A program made the position numbers and the translations under genes. Positions 39,328-48,038 of a stretch of 64,000 bases of DNA are shown here, piece after piece. Every line of letters starts with the position of its first letter. Position 1 is the first letter of the stretch. Below the pieces are notes generated by a model. That model ran no database searches. It was not told the origin of the DNA and saw only the letters and a program-made list of their open reading frames with translations. Source of the stretch: Mesorhizobium japonicum MAFF 303099 (GTDB lineage: Bacteria; Pseudomonadota; Alphaproteobacteria; Rhizobiales; Rhizobiaceae); NCBI RefSeq assembly GCF_000009625.1, contig NC_002678.2, positions 2,418,001-2,482,000 on the forward strand, read 5' to 3'.

Positions 39328-39356
39328 ACCTTCCCCGCTTCGGCGGGGAAGGTTTT
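39328..39356 (+). terminator. Intra-operon terminator after binding-protein gene
   Basis: A perfect 11-bp stem (39328-39338 and 39343-39353) with loop TTCG followed by a short T-run, 18 bases after the binding-protein stop. It sits inside the ABC operon and should terminate most transcripts, leaving less message for the permease genes. Confidence 0.88.
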
Positions 39357-39463
39357 ATCCCAGGATTGGCCGGCTCGACACCATGCCGACTGAAGACCCG
39401 TATGCACGGGGCCGCCTTGCCGCCAGCCGGCAGAGCACGGACGACCCGAAACGGGAGGAGCTT

Positions 39464-40414
39464 ATGAGCACGATAGCAACAAGCCAGATCAAGCTGACGC
39501 CGGAGCGGTCACGCCCCTCTGTGCGCTCACGCCTGCAGGACGCGCTGCCGAAGATCGTGCTGGCGCCGAGCTTCGCCATCACCATTGTCTTCGTCTACGG
39601 CTTCATCCTGTGGACGATCTATCTGTCCTTCACCAATTCCAAGACCTTCCCGTCCTATGTCATCACCGGTCCGCGCGCCTATCAGCGGCTATGGGGCTGG
39701 ACCTTCGACACCGACCCGCCATCGAGCTGGTACACGTCGATCACCAACATGGGCATTTTCGGCTTTCTCTACATCCTGATTTGCCTGGCGCTCGGCCTGT
39801 TCCTGGCCATCCTGCTCGACCAGAAGATCCGCGGCGAAGGCGTGCTGAGGCCGATCTATCTCTACCCGATGGCGCTGTCCTTCATCGTCACCGGCGTCGC
39901 CTGGAAATGGTTCCTCGATCCCGGTCTCGGCCTCGAACAGACGCTGCATCAATGGGGCTGGACGAGCTTTCATTTCGACTGGATCAAGAACAAGGATTTC
40001 GTCATCTACACCGTGGTCATCGCCGGCGTCTGGCAGGCCTCCGGCTTCATCATGGCGATGTTCCTGGCCGGCCTGCGCGGCATTGACGGCGAGATCATGA
40101 AGGCGGCGCAGATCGACGGCGCCACCACCTTCCAACTCTACCGCCGCATTGTCATTCCGCTGTTGCGGCCAATCTTCCTGTCGGCCTTCATCGTGCTCGC
40201 CCACCTCGCCATCAAGTCCTATGACCTTGTCGTGGCGCTGACCAGCGGCGGCCCCGGCGGCTCGGCCTGGCTACCGTCCAACTTCATGTATGAGTACACC
40301 TTCAAGCGCAACGAGATGGCCGTCGGTTCGGCCAGTGCGGTGATCATGCTGATGACCATCGTCGCCATCATCGTGCCTTATCTCTATTCGGAACTCAGGG
40401 AGAAGCCGCGATGA
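39464..40414 (+). CDS. Sugar ABC transporter permease (GtsB-like)
   Basis: A 316-residue inner-membrane permease of the MalF type with about six hydrophobic segments. The first is IVLAPSFAITIVFVYGFILW; the coupling-helix EAA-like loop is EIMKAAQIDGATTFQLYRRIVIPLLRP. It pairs with the next permease (four-base ATGA overlap). The ATG at 39464 is chosen for the GGGAGGAG site; the upstream frame lies in the leader after the internal terminator. Confidence 0.93.
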   Translation: MSTIATSQIKLTPERSRPSVRSRLQDALPKIVLAPSFAITIVFVYGFILWTIYLSFTNSKTFPSYVITGPRAYQRLWGWTFDTDPPSSWYTSITNMGIFGFLYILICLALGLFLAILLDQKIRGEGVLRPIYLYPMALSFIVTGVAWKWFLDPGLGLEQTLHQWGWTSFHFDWIKNKDFVIYTVVIAGVWQASGFIMAMFLAGLRGIDGEIMKAAQIDGATTFQLYRRIVIPLLRPIFLSAFIVLAHLAIKSYDLVVALTSGGPGGSAWLPSNFMYEYTFKRNEMAVGSASAVIMLMTIVAIIVPYLYSELREKPR

Positions 40415-41355
40415 CCGCTGTCGCCACCCCTGCCCGCCAGGCCTCCGGCGGCATCAACACCAAGATCGCCAACCGCGTCGTCATCTACGGGCTTTTGGCG
40501 CTGTTCGCGCTGTTCTACCTGATGCCGCTCTTCGTCATGCTGGTCACCTCGTTCAAGACCATGGACGAAATCCAGAACGGCAACATGCTGGCGCTGCCCA
40601 AGGCGCCGACCTTCGACCCGTGGCTGAAGGCCTGGGGCGAGACCTGCGTCGGCCTCACCTGCGCCGGCATCAAGGGCTATTTCTGGAACTCCATCAAGAT
40701 GGTGGTTCCGGCCGTGCTGATCTCGACCATGCTCGGCGCGCTCAACGGCTACGTGCTGACCAAATGGCGTTTTCGCGGCGCGACGCTGGTGTTCGGCCTG
40801 ATGCTGTTCGCCTGCTTCATTCCGTTCCAGTCGGTGCTGCTGCCGATGGCGACGATCCTTGGCAGCGTCGGCCGCTTCGGCGTGGGCTTGCAGAACTCCG
40901 TCGGAACCAGCTTCGGCCTCGGTAATTCGACGGTCAATCTGGTCTTCGTCCACGTCGTCTACGGCATCGGCTTCACCACCTTGTTCTTCCGCAACTATTA
41001 CGAGGCGTTCCCGAACGAACTGATCAAGGCCGCACAGGTCGATGGCGCCTCGTTCTTCCAGATCTTCCGCCGCATCATGCTGCCGAACTCGATGCCGATC
41101 TTCGTCGTCACCGTCATCTACCAGTTCACCAACATCTGGAACGACTTCCTGTTCGCCTCGGCCTATGCCGGCACCGGCGACGCCATGCCGATGACGGTGG
41201 CGCTCAACAACGTCGTCAACACCTCGACCGGCGTCGTCGAATACAATGTCAATATGGCCGCCGCGATGATCGCGGCCCTGCCCACCCTGATCGTCTATGT
41301 CGTCGCCGGCCGCTATTTCGTGCGCGGGCTGATGGCGGGCGCGGTCAAAGGCTGA
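40411..41355 (+). CDS. Sugar ABC transporter permease (GtsC-like)
   Basis: A 314-residue permease of the MalG type. The hydrophobic segments begin with VIYGLLALFALFYLMPLFVML, and the EAA loop ELIKAAQVDGASFFQIFRRIMLPNSMP contacts the ATPase. A four-base overlap with the upstream permease gene and a 20-base gap to the ATPase gene show one transcript. Confidence 0.93.
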   Translation: MTAVATPARQASGGINTKIANRVVIYGLLALFALFYLMPLFVMLVTSFKTMDEIQNGNMLALPKAPTFDPWLKAWGETCVGLTCAGIKGYFWNSIKMVVPAVLISTMLGALNGYVLTKWRFRGATLVFGLMLFACFIPFQSVLLPMATILGSVGRFGVGLQNSVGTSFGLGNSTVNLVFVHVVYGIGFTTLFFRNYYEAFPNELIKAAQVDGASFFQIFRRIMLPNSMPIFVVTVIYQFTNIWNDFLFASAYAGTGDAMPMTVALNNVVNTSTGVVEYNVNMAAAMIAALPTLIVYVVAGRYFVRGLMAGAVKG

Positions 41356-41375
41356 CCAATTCAGAAGGAACGACC

Positions 41376-42491
41376 ATGGCTTTTCTGGAAATTGATGGGC
41401 TGAAGAAGCGCTTCGGGAACGTTGAGATCCTGAAGGGCATCGATGTCGAGCTCGAAAAGGGCGGCTTCCTGGTGCTGGTCGGCCCGTCCGGCTGCGGCAA
41501 GTCGACCCTGCTCAACACCATCGCCGGCCTGGAGCAGATCACCGAGGGCGAGATCCGCGTCGACGGCCGCGCCATCAACGATCTGCACCCTTCGAAGCGC
41601 GACATCGCCATGGTCTTCCAGAGCTATGCGCTGTACCCGAACATGACGGTGGCCGGGAACATCTCCTTCGGCATGGAGATGCGCGGCGTGCCGGCCGATG
41701 AGCGCCAGAAGGCGATCGACAAGGTGGCCAAGGTCCTGCAGATCGGCCACCTCCTGCAGCGCAAGCCGAGCCAGCTCTCCGGCGGCCAGCGCCAGCGCGT
41801 CGCGATGGGCCGGGCGCTGGTGCGCGACCCTAAACTCTTCCTGTTCGACGAGCCTTTGTCCAACCTCGACGCCAAGCTGCGCGTCGACATGCGCATCGAG
41901 ATCAAACGCCTGCACGCCACGACCGGCACCACCATCGTCTACGTCACCCACGACCAGATCGAGGCGATGACGCTGGCGACCAAGATCGCCGTCATGCGCG
42001 ACGGCGAGGTGCAGCAGTTCGGCACCCCGGCCGAGATCTACAAAAACCCCACCAACCTGTTCGTCGCCGACTTCATGGGCTCGCCGGCCATGAACCTGAT
42101 CCCGGCGACCATCGCCACATCGGGCAATGCGCTGTCCGTCGTGCTGCAGCGCGAGGCGCGCGAGCCGATCACGCTGCCGATGGCCAATGCGCCGGCGGGT
42201 CTCTCGGCATTCCAGGGCAAGCCGATCATTTTCGGCGTGCGGCCGGAAGCGCTGACCGATCCGGAGGGCGCCGAACGCAACGCCTCGAACATCGCCACCG
42301 CCGACCTGCATATCGAAGTCGTCGAGCCGGCAGGTTCGGACACCTTCGCCGTCACCAATCTCGGCGGCAAGGGCGTGGTGGCGCGGCTGCGCGCCGACGC
42401 CAACATCCAGCCTGGCACCAGCACGCCGCTTGCCTTCAACCTGACCAAGGCGGTGTTCTTCGATCCGGCGACCGAGAACCGCATCCGCTGA
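41376..42491 (+). CDS. Sugar ABC transporter ATP-binding protein (UgpC/MalK-like)
   Basis: A 371-residue ATPase of the CUT1 class. Walker A is GPSGCGKSTLL, the Q-loop is FQSYALYPNMTV, the signature is LSGGQRQRVAMGRAL, Walker B is LFLFDEPLSNLDAKLR and the H-loop is VTHDQIEAMT. The last 130 residues are a TOBE/MalK regulatory domain (IIFGVRPEAL). It completes the importer with the binding protein and two permeases. The GMC gene follows by five bases. Confidence 0.95.
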   Translation: MAFLEIDGLKKRFGNVEILKGIDVELEKGGFLVLVGPSGCGKSTLLNTIAGLEQITEGEIRVDGRAINDLHPSKRDIAMVFQSYALYPNMTVAGNISFGMEMRGVPADERQKAIDKVAKVLQIGHLLQRKPSQLSGGQRQRVAMGRALVRDPKLFLFDEPLSNLDAKLRVDMRIEIKRLHATTGTTIVYVTHDQIEAMTLATKIAVMRDGEVQQFGTPAEIYKNPTNLFVADFMGSPAMNLIPATIATSGNALSVVLQREAREPITLPMANAPAGLSAFQGKPIIFGVRPEALTDPEGAERNASNIATADLHIEVVEPAGSDTFAVTNLGGKGVVARLRADANIQPGTSTPLAFNLTKAVFFDPATENRIR

Positions 42492-42496
42492 CGGCC

Positions 42497-43996
42497 ATGG
42501 CAAATCCGGACATCGTCATCATCGGCTCCGGCATTGGCGGCGCCACGATCGCCTCCGGTCTGGCCGGCAGCGGCGCCTCGATCCTGATGCTGGAGCGCGG
42601 CGAGCCCTTGCCGGCAACCCCGCATGCGCGCGACACCCGCTCGATCTTCGTCGACGGCCATTACCGGCCGAAGGAGATGTGGCGCGAGGCCGGCGGGGCT
42701 GCCTTCAATCCCGGCAATTACTACTATGTCGGCGGTAACTCGAAATTCTACGGCGCGGTGCTGATCCGCTATCGCAAGGAAGATTTTTCGGCCATGGAGC
42801 ATTTCGGCGGCGTTTCGCCGGCCTGGCCGTTTTCCTACGACGAGTTCGAGCCCTGGTATTCCAGGGCCGAGCAACTGTTTCGCGTGCGCGGCGCGCTGGG
42901 CGAAGATCCGACCGAGCCCTACCACTCGATCCCCTACGCCTTCAAACCGGTGCCCGACGAAGCGCCGATCGCGCGCGCCCGCGCCGAACTCAAAGGCCTC
43001 GGCCTGCATCCGGCCTCGCTGCCGCTCGGCGTCGACATCGACACCTGGCTGATGGAAGGCAAGACCGGCTGGGACGCTTTCCCCAACACCGGCCAGGGCA
43101 AGATGGACGCCCAGACAGCGCCACTGGCTGCAGCGCTCAGGGATAGCAACATCCGGCTCGATACCGGCTGCCATGTCGAGTATCTCGAGGCGGCACCCGA
43201 TGGCAAAAAGATCGTCGCGGTCCATTACCGGCAGAACGGTGAGCTGAAGAAAGTGTCGCCAAAACTGGTCATCCTGTCCGCCGGCGCAGTCAATTCCGCC
43301 GTCATCCTGCTGCGCTCGCCGTCATCCGATGGCAAAGGGCTCGCCAACCGCTCCGACCAGGTCGGCCGCAATTTCATGAACCACAATTCCAGCGCCATGC
43401 TGGCCATCGATCCGCGTCGCAGGAACGATGCCGTCTACCAGAAGACGTTGATGCTGAACGACTATTATCTCTCGGGCGGCAAGGGCGGCAAGCCGCTCGG
43501 CAATGTCCAGCTGCTCGGCAAGATCGACGGCAACATGCTCAAGGCCAATGTGAAGACGATGCCGAAATTCGTGCTCGACTTCATGGCCGGCCACGCCGTC
43601 GACTGGTACCTGATGTGCGAGGACCTGCCCGATCCGGAAAGCCGCATCATGGTCGACGGCAAGGACATCGTCATGCAGTGGCGACGCTCCAACATGCAGT
43701 CGCTGGACGGGCTGACCAAGGTGATGCGCGAAAACTTCCGCGCCTGCGGCTACCCCATCGTGCTGTCACGCCCCTTCGACAAGCGCACGCCATCGCACCA
43801 ATGCGGCACGGTGAAGATGGGTGACGATCCGGCCACCGCGCCGCTCGATCCGTTCTGCCGGTCGTTCGACCACCGGAACCTGTTCGTTGTCGATGCCAGC
43901 TTTTTGCCGAACTCGGCTGCGGTCAACCCTGCCCTGTCGATCGCCGCTCAAGCGCTTCGGGTTGCGGACCATATTCGCAAGGCTGGCTTCCAATGA
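42497..43996 (+). CDS. GMC oxidoreductase (sugar/alcohol dehydrogenase type) 1
   Basis: A 499-residue FAD enzyme. The N-terminal FAD motif IIGSGIGGATIASGLAGSG ends in the ribose-binding Glu (LMLERGE). The C-terminal catalytic His is in SHQCGTVKMGDD and the Asn or partner is in SAAVNPALSIAAQALR. This subgroup resembles the enzymes that oxidise pyranose C2 or C3 hydroxyls more than choline dehydrogenase. No export signal is visible, so it is probably cytoplasmic. It is five bases after the ATPase gene and overlaps the SDR by four bases. Confidence 0.88.
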   Translation: MANPDIVIIGSGIGGATIASGLAGSGASILMLERGEPLPATPHARDTRSIFVDGHYRPKEMWREAGGAAFNPGNYYYVGGNSKFYGAVLIRYRKEDFSAMEHFGGVSPAWPFSYDEFEPWYSRAEQLFRVRGALGEDPTEPYHSIPYAFKPVPDEAPIARARAELKGLGLHPASLPLGVDIDTWLMEGKTGWDAFPNTGQGKMDAQTAPLAAALRDSNIRLDTGCHVEYLEAAPDGKKIVAVHYRQNGELKKVSPKLVILSAGAVNSAVILLRSPSSDGKGLANRSDQVGRNFMNHNSSAMLAIDPRRRNDAVYQKTLMLNDYYLSGGKGGKPLGNVQLLGKIDGNMLKANVKTMPKFVLDFMAGHAVDWYLMCEDLPDPESRIMVDGKDIVMQWRRSNMQSLDGLTKVMRENFRACGYPIVLSRPFDKRTPSHQCGTVKMGDDPATAPLDPFCRSFDHRNLFVVDASFLPNSAAVNPALSIAAQALRVADHIRKAGFQ

Positions 43997-44754
43997 CCCG
44001 CCCCGCAGCCATCGTCACCGGCGGCGCACGCGGCATCGGGCTGGCTTGCGCGGAAGCGCTGGCCGATGCCGGCTTCGACATTCTGGTTGCCGACCTTGCC
44101 GAACAGGCGCCTGACGGGCTCGACACAGACATCTCGGCTCGCGGTGCGAAACTCGCCTATGTCAGTTGTGACGTCGCCAATCTCGACAGCCACGCCGTGT
44201 TGATCGATGCCGCGATGCGCGTCTTCGGCCGCATCGACTGTCTCGTCAACAACGCCGGCGTCGGCGCCGTGGTGCGCGGCGACCTGCTGGAACTGAAGCC
44301 GGAAAATTTCGACCGCACGCTGGGCATCAACCTGCGCGGCACGGTCTTCCTCAGCCAGGCCGTCGCCAAGGCGATGCTGGCCACACTGGGCGATCACACA
44401 AGATCGATCATCACCGTCACCTCCGTCAGCGCCGAAATGGCCTCGCCGGAGCGCTCCGAATACTGCGTGTCGAAGGCCGGGCTTTCCATGTGGGTGAAGA
44501 ACCTGGCGCTGCGGCTCGCTCCGGAAAACATCGGCGTGTTCGAGGTGCGGCCAGGCATTATCCGCACCGACATGACCGCAGGCGTCACCGCCAAATATGA
44601 TGCCTTGATCGAAGGCGGGCTGGTGCCGGCCAAGCGCTGGGGCGAAGCGTCAGACATCGGCGCGATGGTGGCGACGCTTGCCGCCGGCAGGCTCGGCTTT
44701 TCGACCGGCTCGATCATCAATGTCGACGGCGCGCTCTCCGTGCCGCGGCTGTAG
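43993..44754 (+). CDS. SDR-family oxidoreductase (FabG-like)
   Basis: A 253-residue short-chain dehydrogenase. The cofactor motif TGGARGIGLACAEAL is at the N-terminus; NNAG is in DCLVNNAGVGAV; the catalytic triad includes Ser in VTSVSAEMA and Tyr/Lys in YCVSKAG. Annotation pipelines often call such proteins 3-ketoacyl-ACP reductase, but the setting indicates a pathway dehydrogenase for the imported compound. An ATGA overlap couples it to the GMC gene, and 11 bases separate it from the next GMC gene. Confidence 0.92.
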   Translation: MTRPAAIVTGGARGIGLACAEALADAGFDILVADLAEQAPDGLDTDISARGAKLAYVSCDVANLDSHAVLIDAAMRVFGRIDCLVNNAGVGAVVRGDLLELKPENFDRTLGINLRGTVFLSQAVAKAMLATLGDHTRSIITVTSVSAEMASPERSEYCVSKAGLSMWVKNLALRLAPENIGVFEVRPGIIRTDMTAGVTAKYDALIEGGLVPAKRWGEASDIGAMVATLAAGRLGFSTGSIINVDGALSVPRL

Positions 44755-44765
44755 GTGGAAACGAC

Positions 44766-46394
44766 ATGACCGACTACATCATCGTGGGCGCCGGCCCGGC
44801 CGGCTGTGTTCTGGCCAACCGGCTGAGCGAGGACCCCGGCAATTCCGTGCTGCTTCTGGAAGCCGGCGGCAAGGACTGGCATCCCTACATCCACATGCCG
44901 GCGGGCTTCGCCAAGATGACCAAGGGCATTGCGTCCTGGGGCTGGTCCACCGTGCCGCAGAAAAACATGAAGGACCGCGTCTTCTGGTACACACAGGCCA
45001 AGGTGGTCGGCGGCGGCTCCTCCATCAACGCCCAGATCTACACACGCGGCAATGCCCGCGACTATGACGCCTGGGAGAAGGAAGAGGGTCTCGCCGGCTG
45101 GGGCTACCGCGACGTGCTGCCCTATTTCAAGCGCGCCGAGAACAACCAGCGTTTCGCCAACGACTTTCATGGCGACCAGGGGCCGCTCGGCGTATCGAAC
45201 CCGATCTCGCCGCTGCCGATCTGCGAAGCCTATTTCCGCGCCGGCCAGGAGATGGGCATCCCCTTCAACCCGGACTTCAACGGCGCCAACCAAGAAGGCG
45301 TCGGCTATTACCAGCTCACCCAGAAGGATGCCCGGCGCTCCTCGGCCTCGGTCGCCTATCTCAAGCCGATCCGTGCGCGCAAGAACCTGACGGTCAGGAC
45401 CGATGTGCTGGTGACCCGCATCGTCGTCGAGAAGGGCCGCGCTGTCGGCGTTGAAGTCGTCGACCGGCCAGGCGGCGAGAAGAAGATCCTGCACGCCGAG
45501 CGCGAGGTGATCGTCTCGTCCGGCGCCATCGGCTCGCCGAAGCTTTTGATGCAATCGGGGATCGGTCCGGCCGACCACCTGAAATCGGTGGGCGTGACGC
45601 CGGTGCATGACCTGCCTGGAGTCGGCTCCAACATGCAGGATCATCTCGATCTGTTCGTCATCGCCGAATGCACTGGTGACCACACCTACGACAATTACGC
45701 CAAGCTGCACCGCACGGCCTGGGCCGGCCTGCAATATCTGTTGCTGAAGAAAGGGCCCGTGGCCTCCAGCCTGTTCGAGACCGGCGGCTTCTGGTACGCC
45801 GACCCGACGGCCGCCTCGCCCGACATCCAGTTCCATCTCGGCCTGGGATCCGGCATCGAGGCCGGCGTCGAGAAACTGAACAACCCCGGCGTCACCTTGA
45901 ACTCGGCTTTCCTGCGGCCGCGCTCGCGCGGCACGGTGCGGCTGAAGAGCGCCGACCCGGCCAACCATCCGCTTATCGATCCGAACTACTGGTCCGATCC
46001 CTATGACCGCGCCATGTCGATCAAGGGGTTGCGGCTGGCGCGCGAAATCATGCGTCAGAAGGCACTTGAGCCCTACGTGCTGCGCGAAGTGCTGCCCGGT
46101 CCGTCGCTGGCTAGCGACGACGAACTGTTCGACTATGCCTGCCGCAGCGCAAAGACCGACCACCATCCAGTCGGCACCTGCCGCATGGGCCATGACGAGA
46201 TGGCCGTCGTGACGCCGGACCTGCGGCTGCGCGGCATCGAAGGCCTGCGCGTCTGCGACGCCTCGGTGATGCCGCGCGTGCCCTCCTCCAACACCAATGC
46301 ACCGACCATCATGGTCGGCGAAAAGGGTGCCGACCTGATCCTTGGCCGCGAACCGCTGCCGCCGGCGGTGTTTTCCGGCAACCGGGCCGCTTGA
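44766..46394 (+). CDS. GMC oxidoreductase (choline/alcohol dehydrogenase type) 2
   Basis: A 542-residue FAD enzyme. The N-terminal FAD motif is IIVGAGPAGCVLANRLSED with LLLEAGG; the GMC signature 1 is GGGSSINAQIYTRGN; signature 2 is SSGAIGSPKLLMQSG. The catalytic His is in HHPVGTCRMGHDEM and the C-terminal Asn in SSNTNAPTIMVGEKGA. It belongs to the BetA/alcohol dehydrogenase branch, unlike the other GMC protein in this locus. Two GMC enzymes in one operon suggest two separate hydroxyl oxidations or distinct substrates. The Dabb gene follows 12 bases later. Confidence 0.92.
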   Translation: MTDYIIVGAGPAGCVLANRLSEDPGNSVLLLEAGGKDWHPYIHMPAGFAKMTKGIASWGWSTVPQKNMKDRVFWYTQAKVVGGGSSINAQIYTRGNARDYDAWEKEEGLAGWGYRDVLPYFKRAENNQRFANDFHGDQGPLGVSNPISPLPICEAYFRAGQEMGIPFNPDFNGANQEGVGYYQLTQKDARRSSASVAYLKPIRARKNLTVRTDVLVTRIVVEKGRAVGVEVVDRPGGEKKILHAEREVIVSSGAIGSPKLLMQSGIGPADHLKSVGVTPVHDLPGVGSNMQDHLDLFVIAECTGDHTYDNYAKLHRTAWAGLQYLLLKKGPVASSLFETGGFWYADPTAASPDIQFHLGLGSGIEAGVEKLNNPGVTLNSAFLRPRSRGTVRLKSADPANHPLIDPNYWSDPYDRAMSIKGLRLAREIMRQKALEPYVLREVLPGPSLASDDELFDYACRSAKTDHHPVGTCRMGHDEMAVVTPDLRLRGIEGLRVCDASVMPRVPSSNTNAPTIMVGEKGADLILGREPLPPAVFSGNRAA

Positions 46395-46406
46395 AGGGAA
46401 AAGAAA

Positions 46407-46724
46407 ATGATCAGGCACTGTGTCTTCGTCAGGTTTCGCGGCGATGTCCCCGAAAGCGAGCGCGCTGCAATCCATGCCGACCTCGAGGCGCTGCGCCAGG
46501 TGATCGACGGCATGGACACTGTCCACTTCAGCGCCAATGTCAGCCCCGAGCCCTTCGCGCGCGGCTTCAGCCACGGCTTCACCATCGATTTCCGCGATGC
46601 CGCCGCGCGCGACGCCTATCTCGTCCATGAAGCCCATCAACGCGCCGGCGCCCGGCTGGTCGCCGCACTCGAAGGCGGCACGGACGGTTTGATGGTCTTC
46701 GATCTCGACCTTACGAAAAAGTGA
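46407..46724 (+). CDS. Dabb-domain (stress-responsive A/B barrel) protein
   Basis: A 105-residue small ferredoxin-like protein. The N-terminus MIRHCVFVRFRGDVPESE and the HGFTIDFRDAAARDAYLVHEAHQ segment are hallmarks of the Dabb fold, which makes dimeric barrels. Relatives include cyclases and isomerases with no cofactor, and many are unassigned. It is the last gene of the packed unit, 12 bases after the second GMC gene, so it likely acts on an oxidised intermediate. A role in the pathway is inferred. Confidence 0.88.
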   Translation: MIRHCVFVRFRGDVPESERAAIHADLEALRQVIDGMDTVHFSANVSPEPFARGFSHGFTIDFRDAAARDAYLVHEAHQRAGARLVAALEGGTDGLMVFDLDLTKK

Positions 46725-46814
46725 CCGCCGGTTCTTCGAAAGCCGGCTGATCGCTGTTCTCTTTTGCGAGCAGGGCGACATATCGTTCCTTTGGGGGCAC
46801 CAAAGGAGGACGCC

Positions 46815-48032
46815 TTGAATCTCACCGCCGGGCAGAAGAAAACCGTTTTGGCCTCATTCCTGGGCTGGACGCTCGACGCTTTTGATTTCTTCCTTCTGAC
46901 ATTCCTGCTCACCGATATTGCCAGTGAATTCCACACTGATGTCCCGGCGGTCTCGAAGGCACTGTTCCTGACCTTGGCGACGCGCTTCATCGGCGCGTTT
47001 TTCTTTGGCATGCTCGCCGACAAATACGGGCGCAAGCCCATGCTCATGCTCAACATCGTCAGCTATTCGGTGATCGGCGCGCTCGCCGCCTTCTCGCCCA
47101 ATCTCGGCATTTTCCTGGCCCTGCGCGCGCTGTTCGGCATTGCCATGGGCGGCGAATGGGGGCTCGGCAGTTCGCTCGCCATGGAGTCCATTCCGCCCAG
47201 CGCCCGCGGCATGGTCTCGGGCATCCTGCAATGCGGCTATCCCGCCGGCTACCTCCTGGCGGCGGTGGTCTACGGCCTGCTCTATCAGCAGACGATCGGC
47301 GGCTACACGATCGGCTGGCGCGCCATGTTCCTGCTTTCCTTCTTGCCGGCGCTGATCGTGCTCTTCATCCGCTCGCATGTGCCGGAATCGCCGGCCTTCG
47401 TCGAGGCACGGAAATCCGTCAAACCGGGGCTTCTGGAAACGCTGCAGAAACACTGGGGCATCGCGCTCTATGCCGTCGTGCTGATGATGTTCTTCAACTT
47501 CTTCAGCCATGGCACGCAGGACCTCTACCCGACCTTCCTGAAGAAGCAGCACGGCTTCGATCCGCACACGGTGAGCTGGATCACCATCGTCGCCAATCTC
47601 GGCGCCATCGTCGGCGGCCTGACGTTCGGCGCACTGTCCGAGAAGATCGGCCGCGTCAACGCCATCACCCTTGCCTGTCTGATCGCGCTGCCGTCGATCC
47701 CGCTCTGGGCCTACAGCACAACGCCCTTCATGCTGGCCATCGGCGCTTTCGTCATGCAGGTCGCGGTCCAGGGCGCCTGGGGCGTCATTCCGGTGCACCT
47801 CAACGAACTTTCGCCGGGCTCGGTGCGAGCCACCTTGCCCGGCTTCATCTATCAGGCCGGCAATCTCGCGGCGTCCTATGGCGGCCCGTTTCAGGCGGGA
47901 ATCGCGGAAGCGCCTGGAGGCAGCTACGGTTACGCGCTGGCGCTTTTCGCCGGCGTCGTCGCCATCTGCATCATCGTCGTCATCCGCTTCAGCCCGGAAC
48001 GGCGCGGCCAGGTGATGACCGTCCTGGGTTGA
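46815..48032 (+). CDS. MFS transporter, sugar-acid/carboxylate:H+ symporter type
   Basis: A 405-residue major-facilitator protein with about 12 hydrophobic segments. The A-motif-like loop is GMLADKYGRKPML, the second half has the matching GALSEKIGRVN, and the N-terminus FLGWTLDAFDFFLLTFLL matches metabolite:H+ symporters (sialate, lactate). Translation is read from TTG at 46815 behind AGGAGG; no ATG in frame lies at a good site. It is 90 bases after the Dabb gene, so it may belong to the LacI unit as a second uptake or efflux route. The substrate is not known. Confidence 0.85.
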   Translation: MNLTAGQKKTVLASFLGWTLDAFDFFLLTFLLTDIASEFHTDVPAVSKALFLTLATRFIGAFFFGMLADKYGRKPMLMLNIVSYSVIGALAAFSPNLGIFLALRALFGIAMGGEWGLGSSLAMESIPPSARGMVSGILQCGYPAGYLLAAVVYGLLYQQTIGGYTIGWRAMFLLSFLPALIVLFIRSHVPESPAFVEARKSVKPGLLETLQKHWGIALYAVVLMMFFNFFSHGTQDLYPTFLKKQHGFDPHTVSWITIVANLGAIVGGLTFGALSEKIGRVNAITLACLIALPSIPLWAYSTTPFMLAIGAFVMQVAVQGAWGVIPVHLNELSPGSVRATLPGFIYQAGNLAASYGGPFQAGIAEAPGGSYGYALALFAGVVAICIIVVIRFSPERRGQVMTVLG

Positions 48033-48038
48033 CGGCTG

